Assembly: GCF_022581195.2 (NCBI RefSeq)
Contig: NC_061475.1
Location: 6,758,001-6,822,000 of the forward strand
Source: Helicoverpa zea
Taxonomy: Eukaryota > Arthropoda > Insecta > Lepidoptera > Noctuidae
DNA length: 64,000 bases
Reading direction: 5' to 3'
How positions within the stretch are numbered: position 1 is the stretch's first letter; the number at the start of each line of letters is the position of its first letter. Below, one piece after another: positions 47,425 through 57,575 of the stretch. The notes beneath the pieces are model-generated. The model was not told the DNA's origin, did not search any database, and saw only the letters and a program-made list of their open reading frames with translations. The translations under genes and the position numbers were made by a program.

Positions 47425-47694
47425 TAAAATAAATTGAGGTAAAAAAATCTTTAAAAACAAGCTTTTATTTAAATGCGCTAAAAATAAAAAAATAAACTTT
47501 TACTGTAACTTTACTGATTTATGTTTTAAAAGCTTGTCGCGAGATTTAAGTACTCGTATTTACTTTCTTAGTAAAATCGCGACAAGCTTTTAAAACATAA
47601 ATCAGTAAAGTTACAGTAAAAGTTTATTTTTTTATTTTTAGCGCATTTAAATAAAAGCTTGTTTTTAAAGATTTTTTTACCTCAATTTATTTTA
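47425..47694. repeat. Perfect 118-bp inverted repeat with a 34-nt spacer
   Basis: Arm 47425-47542 and arm 47577-47694 are exact reverse complements over 118 bp. The arms begin taaaataaattgaggtaaaa outside and end gcttgtcgcga inside. The spacer (47543-47576) can form a small hairpin (tttact ... agtaaa). A transcript from either strand would fold into a long perfect double-stranded stem. No target duplication or ORF. It lies immediately left of the repeat at 47700, and the arms share ttaaataaaagcttgt with that repeat's right end (48112-48127). Confidence 0.95.
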
Positions 47695-48067
47695 TACTTT
47701 TTAGTTTTGATTTGGTAAAGTGCACTTTATTCTACTTGCCTGTCATGGGATACCCATAGGTATGGATGGGATTGAAAAAAATAGGTTATTCACCATTTTG
47801 TAGCGGCGGCTATCTTGGATTTTTATTTCGTAAAGTGCGATGTGTTCTACTTGTCAATCCCTTTCATTTGATACCCATATTGTATAGGTACTTTAAAAAT
47901 AACTAGTCCGCCATCTTGTATATTTAGACATGTTGGATTTAGGATGACGTCACATAGCTTAACATGCATTGTCATCCAAACTAAACATGTATGCAAAATT
48001 GCAGCTCAATCGGTTGAGGGCAAGTGCCTTAAAATTGAGTTGTAAAATTCCACCCGAACACACATAG

Positions 48068-48098
<31 letters not shown>

Positions 48099-48131
48099 CA
48101 TACATTGCAAGTTAAATAAAAGCTTGTAAAA
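47695..48131 (+). repeat. Widespread arthropod repeat ending in (CATA)n and GCAAGTTAAATAAAAGCTTG
   Basis: Contains ggcggctatcttggattttt, caatccctttcatttgatac, gcagctcaatcggttgaggg and aaattgagttgtaaaattcc. A catacatacata tract runs at about 48070-48103, then gcaagttaaataaaagcttg. Two head-to-tail diverged versions of its first part are visible (47715 and 47825: tttcgtaaagtgc / ttggtaaagtgc). No coding capacity. Confidence 0.75.
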
Positions 48132-49559
48132 TAGCCTATCTGTAAGTTATTTTGTTATATTATATCACAACCAAGTTTTCATCGGAAACTGTTCAGTAGC
48201 TTTGTTTTGTGAAAAACTAACAAACAGTTCTCATACAATCGTTCAAGAGTACAATTACAATGTACAATGACTACATCTGGAACAATATAGAGATCCGTTT
48301 GTGAAAAAATATATGGAAAAGGTATATCTCTCAAGTGTTAAAGATTTTTTTTAAACAGTCACTACTATTGCACATTTAAATGGATCATCTATTTATGTTT
48401 TCTCAGCATTACAATCATAGCTGGATGTCTGCTTACTAAAATTTAATTAACAACACAATCCACTTTAAATATTATTTTTAATTCAACAAACAAAATGAAA
48501 CATTTTAATGCGCTTAACCCGTAGACAAATCAACAATAATTACATTAGACATTTCAATTTAGTGTTATTAGCTAAACTGCTAAGAGAGACAGGATTATAT
48601 AGAGCAATTTGTGAAAATTGCACAGTCAACATTCACATTGTATGAACTCGCGCCAGTAACTGTCTTCAAGTACTAGCTTCGTCTAAACACACCTTCAAGA
48701 TAAGGTCCATTTATTTTTAACAAAAAGCTTCGAAAGTCTGAATTGTATACGCGGAAAATTTTCAAATTTCGAATTTTTACTTTTTAAGAATGGTGTTGGT
48801 GTGTTTTCTTTTTTTTGTTGTAATTTTTTCTTTTGTTATGCTCGCTCGTTATTTTAATGTTTCAGTGCCAGACTGTTTCAGAAAGGAGTTTGTTTGACAG
48901 ACAGACGTTTTGTTTAAGAAGATTGTAATAGGTACTTACTTGTAACGAAATAAAATGGAGTGTTTTGGAAAACATTGTTCAAGAAAAAGTACCTTTAAAT
49001 TAAATTTTGGATTGTGTGTATTTGTCCTTTGTTTTTAAAAATCGTTAACTTTTTTTGAATAACTTAAAAAGCCTAGAATATGTAGTAAATCTTTCTTACT
49101 CTTAAAAGAGTAAACGTTTTACGTAAACGTAAAAACTGCTGATTTCGATTAAACTTTAAAGTATTCAATAAAATATCTTAAACATCAAATTAAATAAAGG
49201 CTACTTTTGATTTGGAAAAACGTGACTGAAACTAAAAAAAAATCGGTAAATACCTAATAAATAATCCTTCAAAAGCTTCATTATTATTTACTCTACACCC
49301 TATCTTGGAAGCTATCAGCCTTTTCAAAACAAGTCTTAGTTACTGAGCCGTATAATTAAAACGTTCTGATGTTATCTCCTATAGGGAATAAAAGTAATAT
49401 CTGAATTTCAAACAACCTTCATTTTGTACCCTTCAATAATATCCTTGAAGTCTATTTGAATAATTTGGATGATAAAATACAAAATAATTTGGTATAACGC
49501 AATAGGTAAGTTATAATTCGGTTTTGAGTGGGTTAGTATCAGTAGGAAGCAAGTTTCAG
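48132..49559. other. AT-rich interval without a gene
   Basis: No frame above 60 codons and no repeat recognised. Confidence 0.45.
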
Positions 49560-49795
49560 AGGGAATGATAAACTGTAGGTCCCGGTTCCTGGCAGTCGTT
49601 ACGGGTAGTCAGAAACCAGAAAGTCTGACAACCATTCTTACCGAGGGTTGCCCGTGTAACTGGGTTATGGAGATCAGATAGGCAGTCGCTCCACGAGAAA
49701 CACTAGTACTCAGCTGCATCCTGGTAGACTGGAAGCCGATCCCAACATAGTTGGGAAAAGGCTCAACAGATGATGAAAGCCGCGGGGAACAGCTA
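49560..49795 (+). mobile_element. SINE (tail A, 5'-truncated)
   Basis: ctgtaggtcccggttcctgg cagtcgttacgggtagtcag, gcccgtgtaactgggttatg and gtagactggaagccgatccc, ending acagatgatga. Confidence 0.85.
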
Positions 49796-50569
49796 GTGTA
49801 ATAACAAAACCCATGAATAACAACCACTTTACTCAAGTTTCTAATCTTTCAAGCCTCCAACTTCAATCGAATATTATAATACTTTGGAATAATTTACTTT
49901 ACAACAGATCAGATTAAAATCCCCTTCTAACCTTGTCTAAGCAAGATTTTAGAAACGCTTCGAAAATAAAATAAGTTTAAACATTCACTCAGCATTATTA
50001 CTTTTTATCTAAGCCTAATTTATTTTGTATAATGAAACAATTTAGACTTTTAACTTGGAGTGCTAGAAAAATGACTTGAACGAATGAGCTTTCAGGCCAT
50101 TGTATAATATTCTGTCAGTTCATTTACTGTGGATTTCAGTAAGCTTTGAATTTGTCTACTGAAGATTTTGACAGGAACCCCATATGCGTAATTTCAAATA
50201 TAAACAGGTTTTCTTTTTTAAATCATGTTTACATTTTACTGCATAAACTATTCTCGTTAACAAACCTATAAGGGAGTATCAATAGGTAACTGAAGTCCAT
50301 CGCTAAACACTTCAGTATTAAAGAAGACTTTTTTTCTAAATAGGTTTAGGAATAAGGTTATAATCATCAGCCCATGGCAAAAGGTTTTCATGACATGCCA
50401 CTAAGCTCCATATTCAATAGGGCAATAGGGGATCACATTCAGACTAAGTTTTCCTAACCAAGAGACACTTCGACGTAAGTTTCTCCTTAATGATTAGTTT
50501 CTTTTTTTTTCTCTCAAACATATAACATTTTGTGTCCATCTAACTTCCACCATTGAATACACAGTGTGT
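49796..50569. other. Interval without a gene
   Basis: Nothing supported. Confidence 0.4.
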
Positions 50570-50710
50570 TCGTGTGACATGTGAATTTCACACATCTCCC
50601 GTGGGAACTATACACACGCGCTCGGATGATAAAAAAGCCTCCCCCGATAAAGGGTTTATCTACCACTAAAAAATCTCTCAAATCGGTAGTGTGGTTTCTG
50701 AGATAAGCTT
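50570..50710 (+). repeat. GGTTTCACCCGC repeat fragment
   Basis: tttcacacatctcccgtggg aactat, gataaaaaagcctcccccga taaagggtttatc and caaatcggtagtgtggtttc. Confidence 0.55.
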
Positions 50711-50754
50711 CTTTATAATGCTAGTAATACCATGAAAAAGTCGTTATCCCTACT

Positions 50755-50978
50755 AATATTATAAATGCGAAAGTAACTCTGTCTGTCTGTCTGTCTGTTT
50801 CTTACGCTTTCACGTCTAAACCACTGAACTGATTTTAATAAAATTAGGTACAGAGATAGAGTTGACCTTGAGAAAGAACATAGGATAGTTTTTATCCCAG
50901 ACTTTTGAAGAATTCTCTTGGAAACGCGATATAACCAAACTCTACGCTCGCGAAGCCGCGGGCGGAAGCTAGTTCTTG
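50755..50978 (-). repeat. Common lepidopteran repeat with a TCTG microsatellite
   Basis: ctaatattataaatgcgaaa gtaactctg, (tctg)n at 50778-50800, then acgctttcacgtctaaacca ctgaactgatttt, ending cgaagccgcgggcggaagct agtt. The 95-codon minus-strand frame (50713-51000) is the usual pseudo-frame of this repeat. Confidence 0.75.
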
Positions 50979-51229
50979 CTATGCCTTTAAAATTAAACAC
51001 GCCACGATGTCATACCCTCGAGAATTTCCCGCTTGTTTCACTAAAAGCAGGGTTAAAGGCAAATTTATTTTGAACGTTCAAAGGGTTAAAATTTGACACG
51101 ATATTAAAGCGAGACTGAAAATCTGCTGAAAGATTGGACATTTTTTCAATATTACGAGCACAGGTAGGTAGGTAATATTGGGAATCTTTTTTGTGATATC
51201 GGGTTTAGATTTACGAGGTTATTATGTAG

Positions 51230-51400
51230 CTGCTTTTTAACCAACTTCAAAAAAAGGGGGGTTCTCAGTTCGACCTGCATGGTATGTTTGTGCGCGATTA
51301 TCTCACTTTTAGCTAAACCGATGTGATGCGCTTTTCAGGTTCATATTTTACGGGCTTAGGAGAAAGTTTTAGGTATACAATTGAAATCGTTTTTATTTCC
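51230..51400 (+). repeat. TTTTTTAACTGACTTCAAAA family, copy 4
   Basis: tttttaaccaacttcaaaaa aaggggggttctcag, then tgtgcgcgattatctcac and gcgcttttcaggttcat. Confidence 0.7.
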
Positions 51401-51967
51401 TTGTAAAAAAAAATATTTTTAGCCGCAAACGTTATTTACTTTAATGAATTAACAAGCTAATTTAATTCCAAATTTAGAATTACCTACCCTTATAAATCCG
51501 GTCACACAAAAGCAACCTGATTAACCAAAAACGATAATGTAACCATTTGAAATAGGTACATGTTGCCTCAACATTTTGTACACTGTATCATACCTCTACA
51601 ATTTGGAATCATGTTAAAGGATCTCTTTGTCGCAAGAGTATAATTTTCAACATTTCGTTGCTAGAAATGATTAAAATTTTCAATGGACTAATTATAACTT
51701 TGGTCTGATGTTGTAACGTTGGAATAACTAGAAAGTTTTCATGCAGAGGGTAAAAATATTACTGTGGTAATTCTCGAAAAACACGCAAGTTATGTATATT
51801 ATATTATACCATATATGGATCTGTTACAATTTCTTGGGTTAACGAAGAAGAAAGATTACTTTGCATCGAAACATATTTTTTTGCAATGTGGTTGCAAAAC
51901 CCCAATCCACAACTCTTTATTTATGACAAAAAAAATGATTTTGACGAAAGAAGATGTTGAAGCGTCA
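51401..51967. other. AT-rich interval without a gene
   Basis: A 68-codon plus-strand frame at 51764-51970 has no features. Confidence 0.4.
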
Positions 51968-52130
51968 TAATCAACATCTGCATAGCCTTTTCCCAACTAT
52001 GTTGGAGTAGGCTTCCAGCCTAGCTAGAGACAGCTAATTACAAGTATTTTAAATGGAGCTACTGCCTGTCTGAACTTCTGAACTCCTCAACGAAAACTGG
52101 TTGCTAGACTTTCCGGTTTTTGACTGGGCT
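51968..52130 (-). mobile_element. Decayed SINE (tail A)
   Basis: aacatctgcatagccttttc ccaactatgttggagtaggc, then cttctgaactcctcaacg and tggttgctagactttccgg. Confidence 0.7.
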
Positions 52131-52358
52131 CCCATTTTCGATAATCATATGTAACAAACAGACAGATAAATTGGACAAACCTAACCTTTTTCACTTTTAT
52201 CTGTAATGTACTCTCTAATGTTATAGCTAATGATAATAACTCTGTACGTTGTGTAATCATAATAACTTTGACTGTACAGTTCACAGTATAGTAGAGTGTT
52301 TTAATGTGCTAATTTTATAACTAGGTATTATTTTATTGTAAAGATAATTATATGAAGG

Positions 52359-52577
52359 TATAATCATCAGCACGTCTCTTGAGCGCTAACCTTCACCTGC
52401 GCAGAAGTGATTTATTAGCTAAGAACCAATCCTGAATGACGGCTATGACGCGATGCGCTGCGGGCCAATCACCGCTTTACCCCGCCCCCGCGCCTCACTT
52501 CATACCACAAAAGGGATCCAATAAATCACTTCTGCGCAGGTGAAGGTCAGCGCTCAAGATTCGTGCCGACGATTATA
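52359..52577 (+). mobile_element. MITE family B, copy 2
   Basis: tataatcatcagcac... cttcacctgcgcagaagtga to the inverted tcacttctgcgcaggtgaag ... gccgacgattata. The interior atgacgcgatgcgctgcggg is shared with copy 1. Confidence 0.88.
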
Positions 52578-53220
52578 TTAATCTTTGTAATTATGTGACT
52601 GTCTCATTAGTTAGGGTTCTAAGTAATAAATCAATAGAATCGGTATAGAATACTGTCATAAGAAAGAATTATACGAAAGTAAGTATGCGTTGAAGAAACT
52701 TTAACGAGAATATAAAGGCAATTACTTATTTTAATATCAAAGTGTTTAGGTATTCATAGTCATATTTATTTGCATACCATAATGTTACAATGATGTTACA
52801 AGGGGCTTAAAGATAGGTACATATTATGGACCCTTTTAGGGCACAGCAAAAGAAGGCTAGGAAGTTTAATTACATAATTAAGTAGACCCAATAGTAGATA
52901 AATGTTTTTTCTTAGTTAAAACAATAACAACGTTTTTCTATTCTTACATATTTTACAAAACTATCACCAACACTTTCTCAAAAGAGACTCCTGCAACCAC
53001 AGTGCACCTTTTTAAAGTTACCTCAGCAAAATAACCTCTGAAAACCATCTAATATTTACAGGTAAATCCCAAGTTCTGTGAACAAAGTCTATTGTCTGTC
53101 CGTACAACTTTCACAAAGATGAAGTCGCCACTAACTTTTAAATGGACTTATTTTCTTTTAAAGAGTAACTGCTCATAACTATTGTAGGTAACAAGTTCGA
53201 CCAAAAAGGATTTATTTATA
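52578..53220. other. Interval without a gene
   Basis: 52760-52860 holds a third TATGGACCCT-type repeat piece (gcataccataatgttacaat, tattatggacccttttaggg cacagc). No gene. Confidence 0.45.
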
Positions 53221-53699
53221 CACGGAGCAAGGAAAGATAGCGGAGATACCATAAGGTAGGTCAGGCGCCTTCTTGAAGGTCAAGCTACATACGATAGGCG
53301 TGATCAGTAATTAGAATTAATGAGACGTTCTGATTCTTTGCGTAATCAAAACAAATTAGTCAGAAATAGGTACTGATTGATTAGTGATTTGATTTTGAAA
53401 ATAATGGAAATATGGTTGGAGTTGGTGCTGCGGGTTGTTCGAAAGAGATACCGCGGCCCTGGTACATAAAAGGCCCACGACGGAACATGACGGTTTTTAG
53501 TCAGTAAGAGTCTGACACTCCCTCACCGCTGCTAACCCACAGCGGGAGGGGTCATTTGACGATTTTTGCCGTCGGAAAAAAAAACAAAAAAAAAAGTTTT
53601 AGTTGGTAACGTTCCTCGTCCCCCGAACATCCGCATTTGACACGCAACATTCTTAGATTTTGCGTTTCGACATCTCCGCTAGTCATTTTGTTCTCCATG
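53221..53699 (-). mobile_element. MITE family A, copy 4, split by an R1-like LINE tail
   Basis: cacggagcaaggaaagatag to catctccgctagtcattttg ttctccatg. The element is interrupted at 53420-53607; the text on each side (ggtaggtcaggcgccttctt and aacgttcctcgtcccccgaa) continues the family order. Confidence 0.87.
53420..53607 (+). mobile_element. R1-like LINE 3' end nested in MITE A
   Basis: Body 53427-53600: gctgcgggttgttcgaaaga, ctggtacataaaaggcccac, agagtctgacactccctcac, cacagcgggaggggtcattt, then an A-rich tail. Target duplication agttggt at 53420-53426 and 53601-53607. Same family as 42103-42876. Confidence 0.88.
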
Positions 53700-53898
53700 A
53701 CTTATATTCTTTAAGACTGTTAAAACTATTGCAGGTACCAAGTTCAAGCAAAAAGGATTTATGCTTTATATTTCCTTTCGTTATGACAGAGGTTCGACTA
53801 AAAGGGGTCAAGACTTTTCGGAATTTCGTCTTTTGAAAATTATTTTGGCCCTGATAAAGTTTTTATTAACAGAATTGAAACGGTAGCTTTAGTGTTCT

Positions 53899-54200
53899 TT
53901 TTAGGGTTCCATACCCAAAGGGTAAAACGGGACCCTATTGTTTTCGCTCCTCTGTCCGTCCATCCGTCCGTCTGTCACCAGGCTGTATCTCATGAACCGT
54001 GACAGTTAGATAGTTGAAATTTTCACAGATGATGTATTTTTGTTGCCGCTATAACAACAAATACTGAAAACTAGAATAAAATAAATATATCGGGGGCTCC
54101 CATACAACAAACGTGATTTTTTTGCTTACAGAATATTAGTTTGGATGGTACGGAACCCTTCGTGCGCGAGTCCGACTCACACTTGGCCGGTTTTTTTTTT
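53899..54200 (+). repeat. GGGTTCCGTA/GGCCGG repeat, copy 5
   Basis: ttagggttccatacccaaag ggtaaaacgggaccc to gcgcgagtccgactcacact tggccgg plus a ten-T run. A further short 3' scrap lies at 54400-54442 (cttcatgcgcgagtcccact tgg). Confidence 0.87.
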
Positions 54201-54505
54201 CATTTTGAGCTTATTCCGCTTTTAACCTGTTACCGGAGCGCTGATATATGCGAGACATAATCGATATTCTGTTGTTTTATAATTAGCGACATACGGGGGT
54301 TAATAAAGGGTAAAAATGGGGCCTTATTGGTAAAACTTTGTTCATTCATTTGTTACTGTGACAGTTAAACTTTTGACATTTCATCAGTCTATATAAAATA
54401 CGGCACGGATCCCTTCATGCGCGAGTCCCACTTGGTCGGTTTTTCTCTTTCTGCATTTAAGCCCATTAAAATATTTGGGTAAAATCTTGCAAGCTAAATT
54501 AATAT

Positions 54506-54712
54506 TATAGTTATCGGCACGAATCTTGAGCTCTGACCTTCACCTGCGCAGAAGTAATTTATTGGGTCCCTTTTGTGGTGCGCGGGGCGGGCTAAGGGGG
54601 TGATTGGCCCGCAGTGCATCGCGTCATAGCCGTCACTCGGGATTGGTTCTTTGCAAATAAATCACTTCTGCGCAGATGTAAGTCAGAGCTCAAGATTCGT
54701 GCCGATAACTTT
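54506..54712 (-). mobile_element. MITE family B, copy 3
   Basis: Same ends (tatagttatcggcacgaatc ... gattcgtgccgataact) with the interior in reverse orientation to copies 1 and 2 (gcagtgcatcgcgtcatagc). Confidence 0.88.
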
Positions 54713-54770
54713 ACTTCCTCAATAAAGCTGCAAATAAATTTTCGATCATTTAGCCAGATATACTGTTATT

Positions 54771-54806
54771 GGTAATGATTGAAGATAATTATCTTCAATC
54801 ATTACC
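54771..54806. repeat. Perfect 36-bp palindrome
   Basis: ggtaatgattgaagataa followed directly by its reverse complement, with no loop. Confidence 0.92.
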
Positions 54807-55417
54807 TAAATCTCCTAATAAATTCAATCATAACTAAATTGTAATAGACAGCTGTGTTGCTGGGAAGTTCGTTATTCACCGCTTCTTCTTTCCAGCCGTA
54901 ACGCTAGGAAGTGGTGAAAGGGGGACTTTTAGGGGTGCTGTCTATTTGTAATTTTGACGTGAAAAAGTTCTTATTTCATGACCCTAGTTTCAATAAATGA
55001 CTTCGATTTTAACCTCTAAGCCTTCTAACAAAAGGAATTCTATAATCAAACTAAGATATTTAATCACACACTAATTCCGTTCAACTCGACTACCGTATTG
55101 AGTCGTCATCCGCCTTCACAAAGCGGTCAACAAATCAATATTGGACCGTAATCTCTAAGTCATAAAGTACAGAATCGAATGCTCGTTAAATTGGAGTACT
55201 GATGCGCTCACTTGTAAAGGAACGTTCGTTCAACTATGTTATAATGATTTTCCGGCTGTATGCCAAGAAATGGTCTTCTGACTTCTACAATAAAGAGGTT
55301 CTTTATCTCATAGAAAGGTTAGTTATCCAATAGTTTTCTTAGAAACTTATTGCTATGAAATTCTTCTGTGTAACATTGTCTTTGTTTTGGTAGTCAATGG
55401 CTGTCAGGAAAATTAGA
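54807..55417. other. Interval without a gene
   Basis: 54840-54960 (ctgtgttgctgggaag, ccagccgtaacgctaggaag tggtgaaag) has the look of a retroelement fragment, flanked by tagacagct and gctgtcta as short inverted text. Not assignable. Confidence 0.35.
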
Positions 55418-55545
55418 TTTTTTAACTGACTGCAAAAATAGGAGGTTGTCAATTTGACTGAACCGACTTTGATTTGGTGTTCAGCATAGTATTTTTCAGA
55501 CTCAATAGAAAATAGGTATTATATTCGAAGTCCGTTTTATTTTTA
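55418..55545 (+). repeat. TTTTTTAACTGACTTCAAAA family, copy 5 (short)
   Basis: ttttttaactgactgcaaaa ataggaggttgtcaatttga ctg, then ggtgttcagcatagtatttt. Confidence 0.65.
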
Positions 55546-55875
55546 GTATAAAAGATTTTTCTGTAAAAAAATATGTATTCCAGCGCGATATTTTGGATAT
55601 ATTTTGGAGAATTCAAAAATTATAAGTTAAAATTGTTCAGATTTTTAACTTAATTACTTTAATTTTTAACTATACTGCTTTGATGGACTAAAACATAGTA
55701 ATAGCGCTAGAATTAAATTGGATAATATGATAGCCAATTTCATGTACCTACCTATTCTATGGAATTATATTTTCATATTCTATGTATTTCAGGAATTGTA
55801 TTGAACGAATAATATCTCACCGCATAACTTTTGTCAAGTAAGACAAAATATATATTCTTTTAACATAAATACTGT

Positions 55876-56268
55876 CTGGCGGGTTTGAGTATTTTTGAAT
55901 GGCCTACGCAAATGTTCTGCAGATCTGGTATCGTCGTGTGACAGGTCGTTGAGCTCCCTAAGATATGGTTGAGCTACACGACGACTGATGCATGCGTGCC
56001 GTCTGTTGGGACTGGTCAGCTCCAGCCTGATGTGGCTCTTTCCTCAAAAGGCCATTCCAGACCGCGTACATGGTGACACTCACACATAATATTATTTGAT
56101 TTATAACATGTTTGGACTTTAAAAGAGACTATGACCCTTGAGTTTGTTTCGGCATTTCTTCTCAGGGATCAGTCATTAGGAAATGCCGACCTCAGCGTTC
56201 TTAAAACTGACGTGTAAATGATTTAATGTCCAACTTGCAAAATAAACGATTTCATTTCATTTCATTTC
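55876..56268 (+). repeat. Retroelement 3' end with an (ATTTC)n tail
   Basis: ctggcgggtttgagtatttt, ggaaatgccgacctcagcg, aaactgacgtgtaaatgatt, then caaaataaacgatttcattt catttcatttc. The pentanucleotide tail suggests a LINE-type 3' end. A much shorter relative ends at 60310 (aataaaccatttcatttc). Confidence 0.65.
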
Positions 56269-56832
56269 AAAAATTTTATAGGATAAATAAATAATACTCA
56301 TAAAATATTTGCAAGGAAACAGGAGGCTTTAAGCTCTGTGGAATCTCGCCATATTATTACACTTATGCCAAAATGACGGCCTAAATCTAGGTAAGTATTG
56401 CCCTTTAAAACTGACAGTTTCGCCCCTCCACTTAATATAACCATATGTTCTCCCCCTAATTACACTCGAAGCCATAAAACAACAGACAACATACGTGCTC
56501 GTACAACTTACTACAAATTTAATTAGAATCTCAATTTTAATTAACCTAAGCACATACTTTAGGACTCGGTAATTATAATACGTTCCTAATTTAATAACGA
56601 TAATTAATTTGTTAATTATTAATATTACGAATATAATATTGCGTCTTTATTATCAAGGTTTTGTTTAATTTGCTCGCTTGTATAGACTAGTGACATGAGT
56701 AAGTTACTTTTTCTACAAACCAATTTAACTTAAATAGCCATATTGCCACTTGTTTTAACTAAAATGAAATATTTCTACCAACAAACTTTTCATCCATTAA
56801 ACTCTTGTTAAAAACTCCATTTTCGTTTTCAG

Positions 56833-57493
56833 CTGAAGGTCAGTCTACACAAAATGATGACTCTGATGAGGAAGGGCATTCCAGAAGAAAGATAAGTAAG
56901 TAGTGTTCCTGTTGTGTCTCCGTGTTGTTGATAAGCACACCTTCATAACATTCTCACCTTTTCTTTTTAATTTTAGGTCAATATACTACACCCAAAAAAG
57001 TTGCCAATGATGAGAAGTGGACTAATTGGAAGCCAAAATCTCTGCGCTCCAAAAAACATCCTGCCTTATGTAAGTTCTTTTAATCGTTCTTGTTTTAGTT
57101 CATGTATTTAGATATTTTATATTGATGTGCAGTATAACAGAGTTGCAATGTAATGGTTCAACCGTCAACCTGTGGTTTGATTGGAACTCCACTATAGAAG
57201 AGACCTAGATTGTATGGGTAAATTAAATGATGTTGATACCAGCTTGTGTAATTTTTACCAATACATATTTACAATAAAGAAAATATCTTGTTTCAGCTGC
57301 TGAGAAGATGAAAAGGCCATTCGAAAGAGTAGCTGATGCAAAATTAGAGATTGCAGATTTACAGAAGAAGATTCTGGAGGAAGAATTCTTAAATAAAAGA
57401 AAGCAATGGGCCTTTGAAGAGGAAGAAAGGGAGCACAAAAGAGAAATGTGGGCGTTGGAAAAAAAATACTTTTTAAATAAATTTGAAAAATAA
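56833..57493 (+). CDS. Harbinger partner protein (Myb/SANT-like type), N-terminus missing
   Basis: In PIF/Harbinger transposons a second gene encodes a Myb/SANT-like DNA-binding protein that helps the transposase reach the nucleus and the element ends. Three exons join in phase with gt/ag borders: 56833-56895, 56977-57069 and 57297-57493. They encode an acidic patch (NDDSDEEG), a Trp-containing stretch (DEKWTNWKPKSLRSKKHPAL) and a long charged helix, probably coiled-coil (ADLQKKILEEEFLNKRKQWA onward), ending EKKYFLNKFEK. This is the usual C-terminal half of such partners. The first exon, which should start the protein and hold the DNA-binding domain, is not recognisable in 55.5-56.83 kb, so the gene is probably truncated. 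It converges on the transposase, with the two stops about 80 bp apart. Confidence 0.72.
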
Positions 57494-57575
57494 ATCGTTT
57501 TTTATTTAACACAGAATACATTTAATAACCTACTATATTAATGGAATGCAAAATGCCTATAAATGACTATCATTA

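Noticed and set aside
48070..48103. Independent CATA microsatellite
   Set aside because: It is the internal tract of the widespread repeat at 47695-48131.
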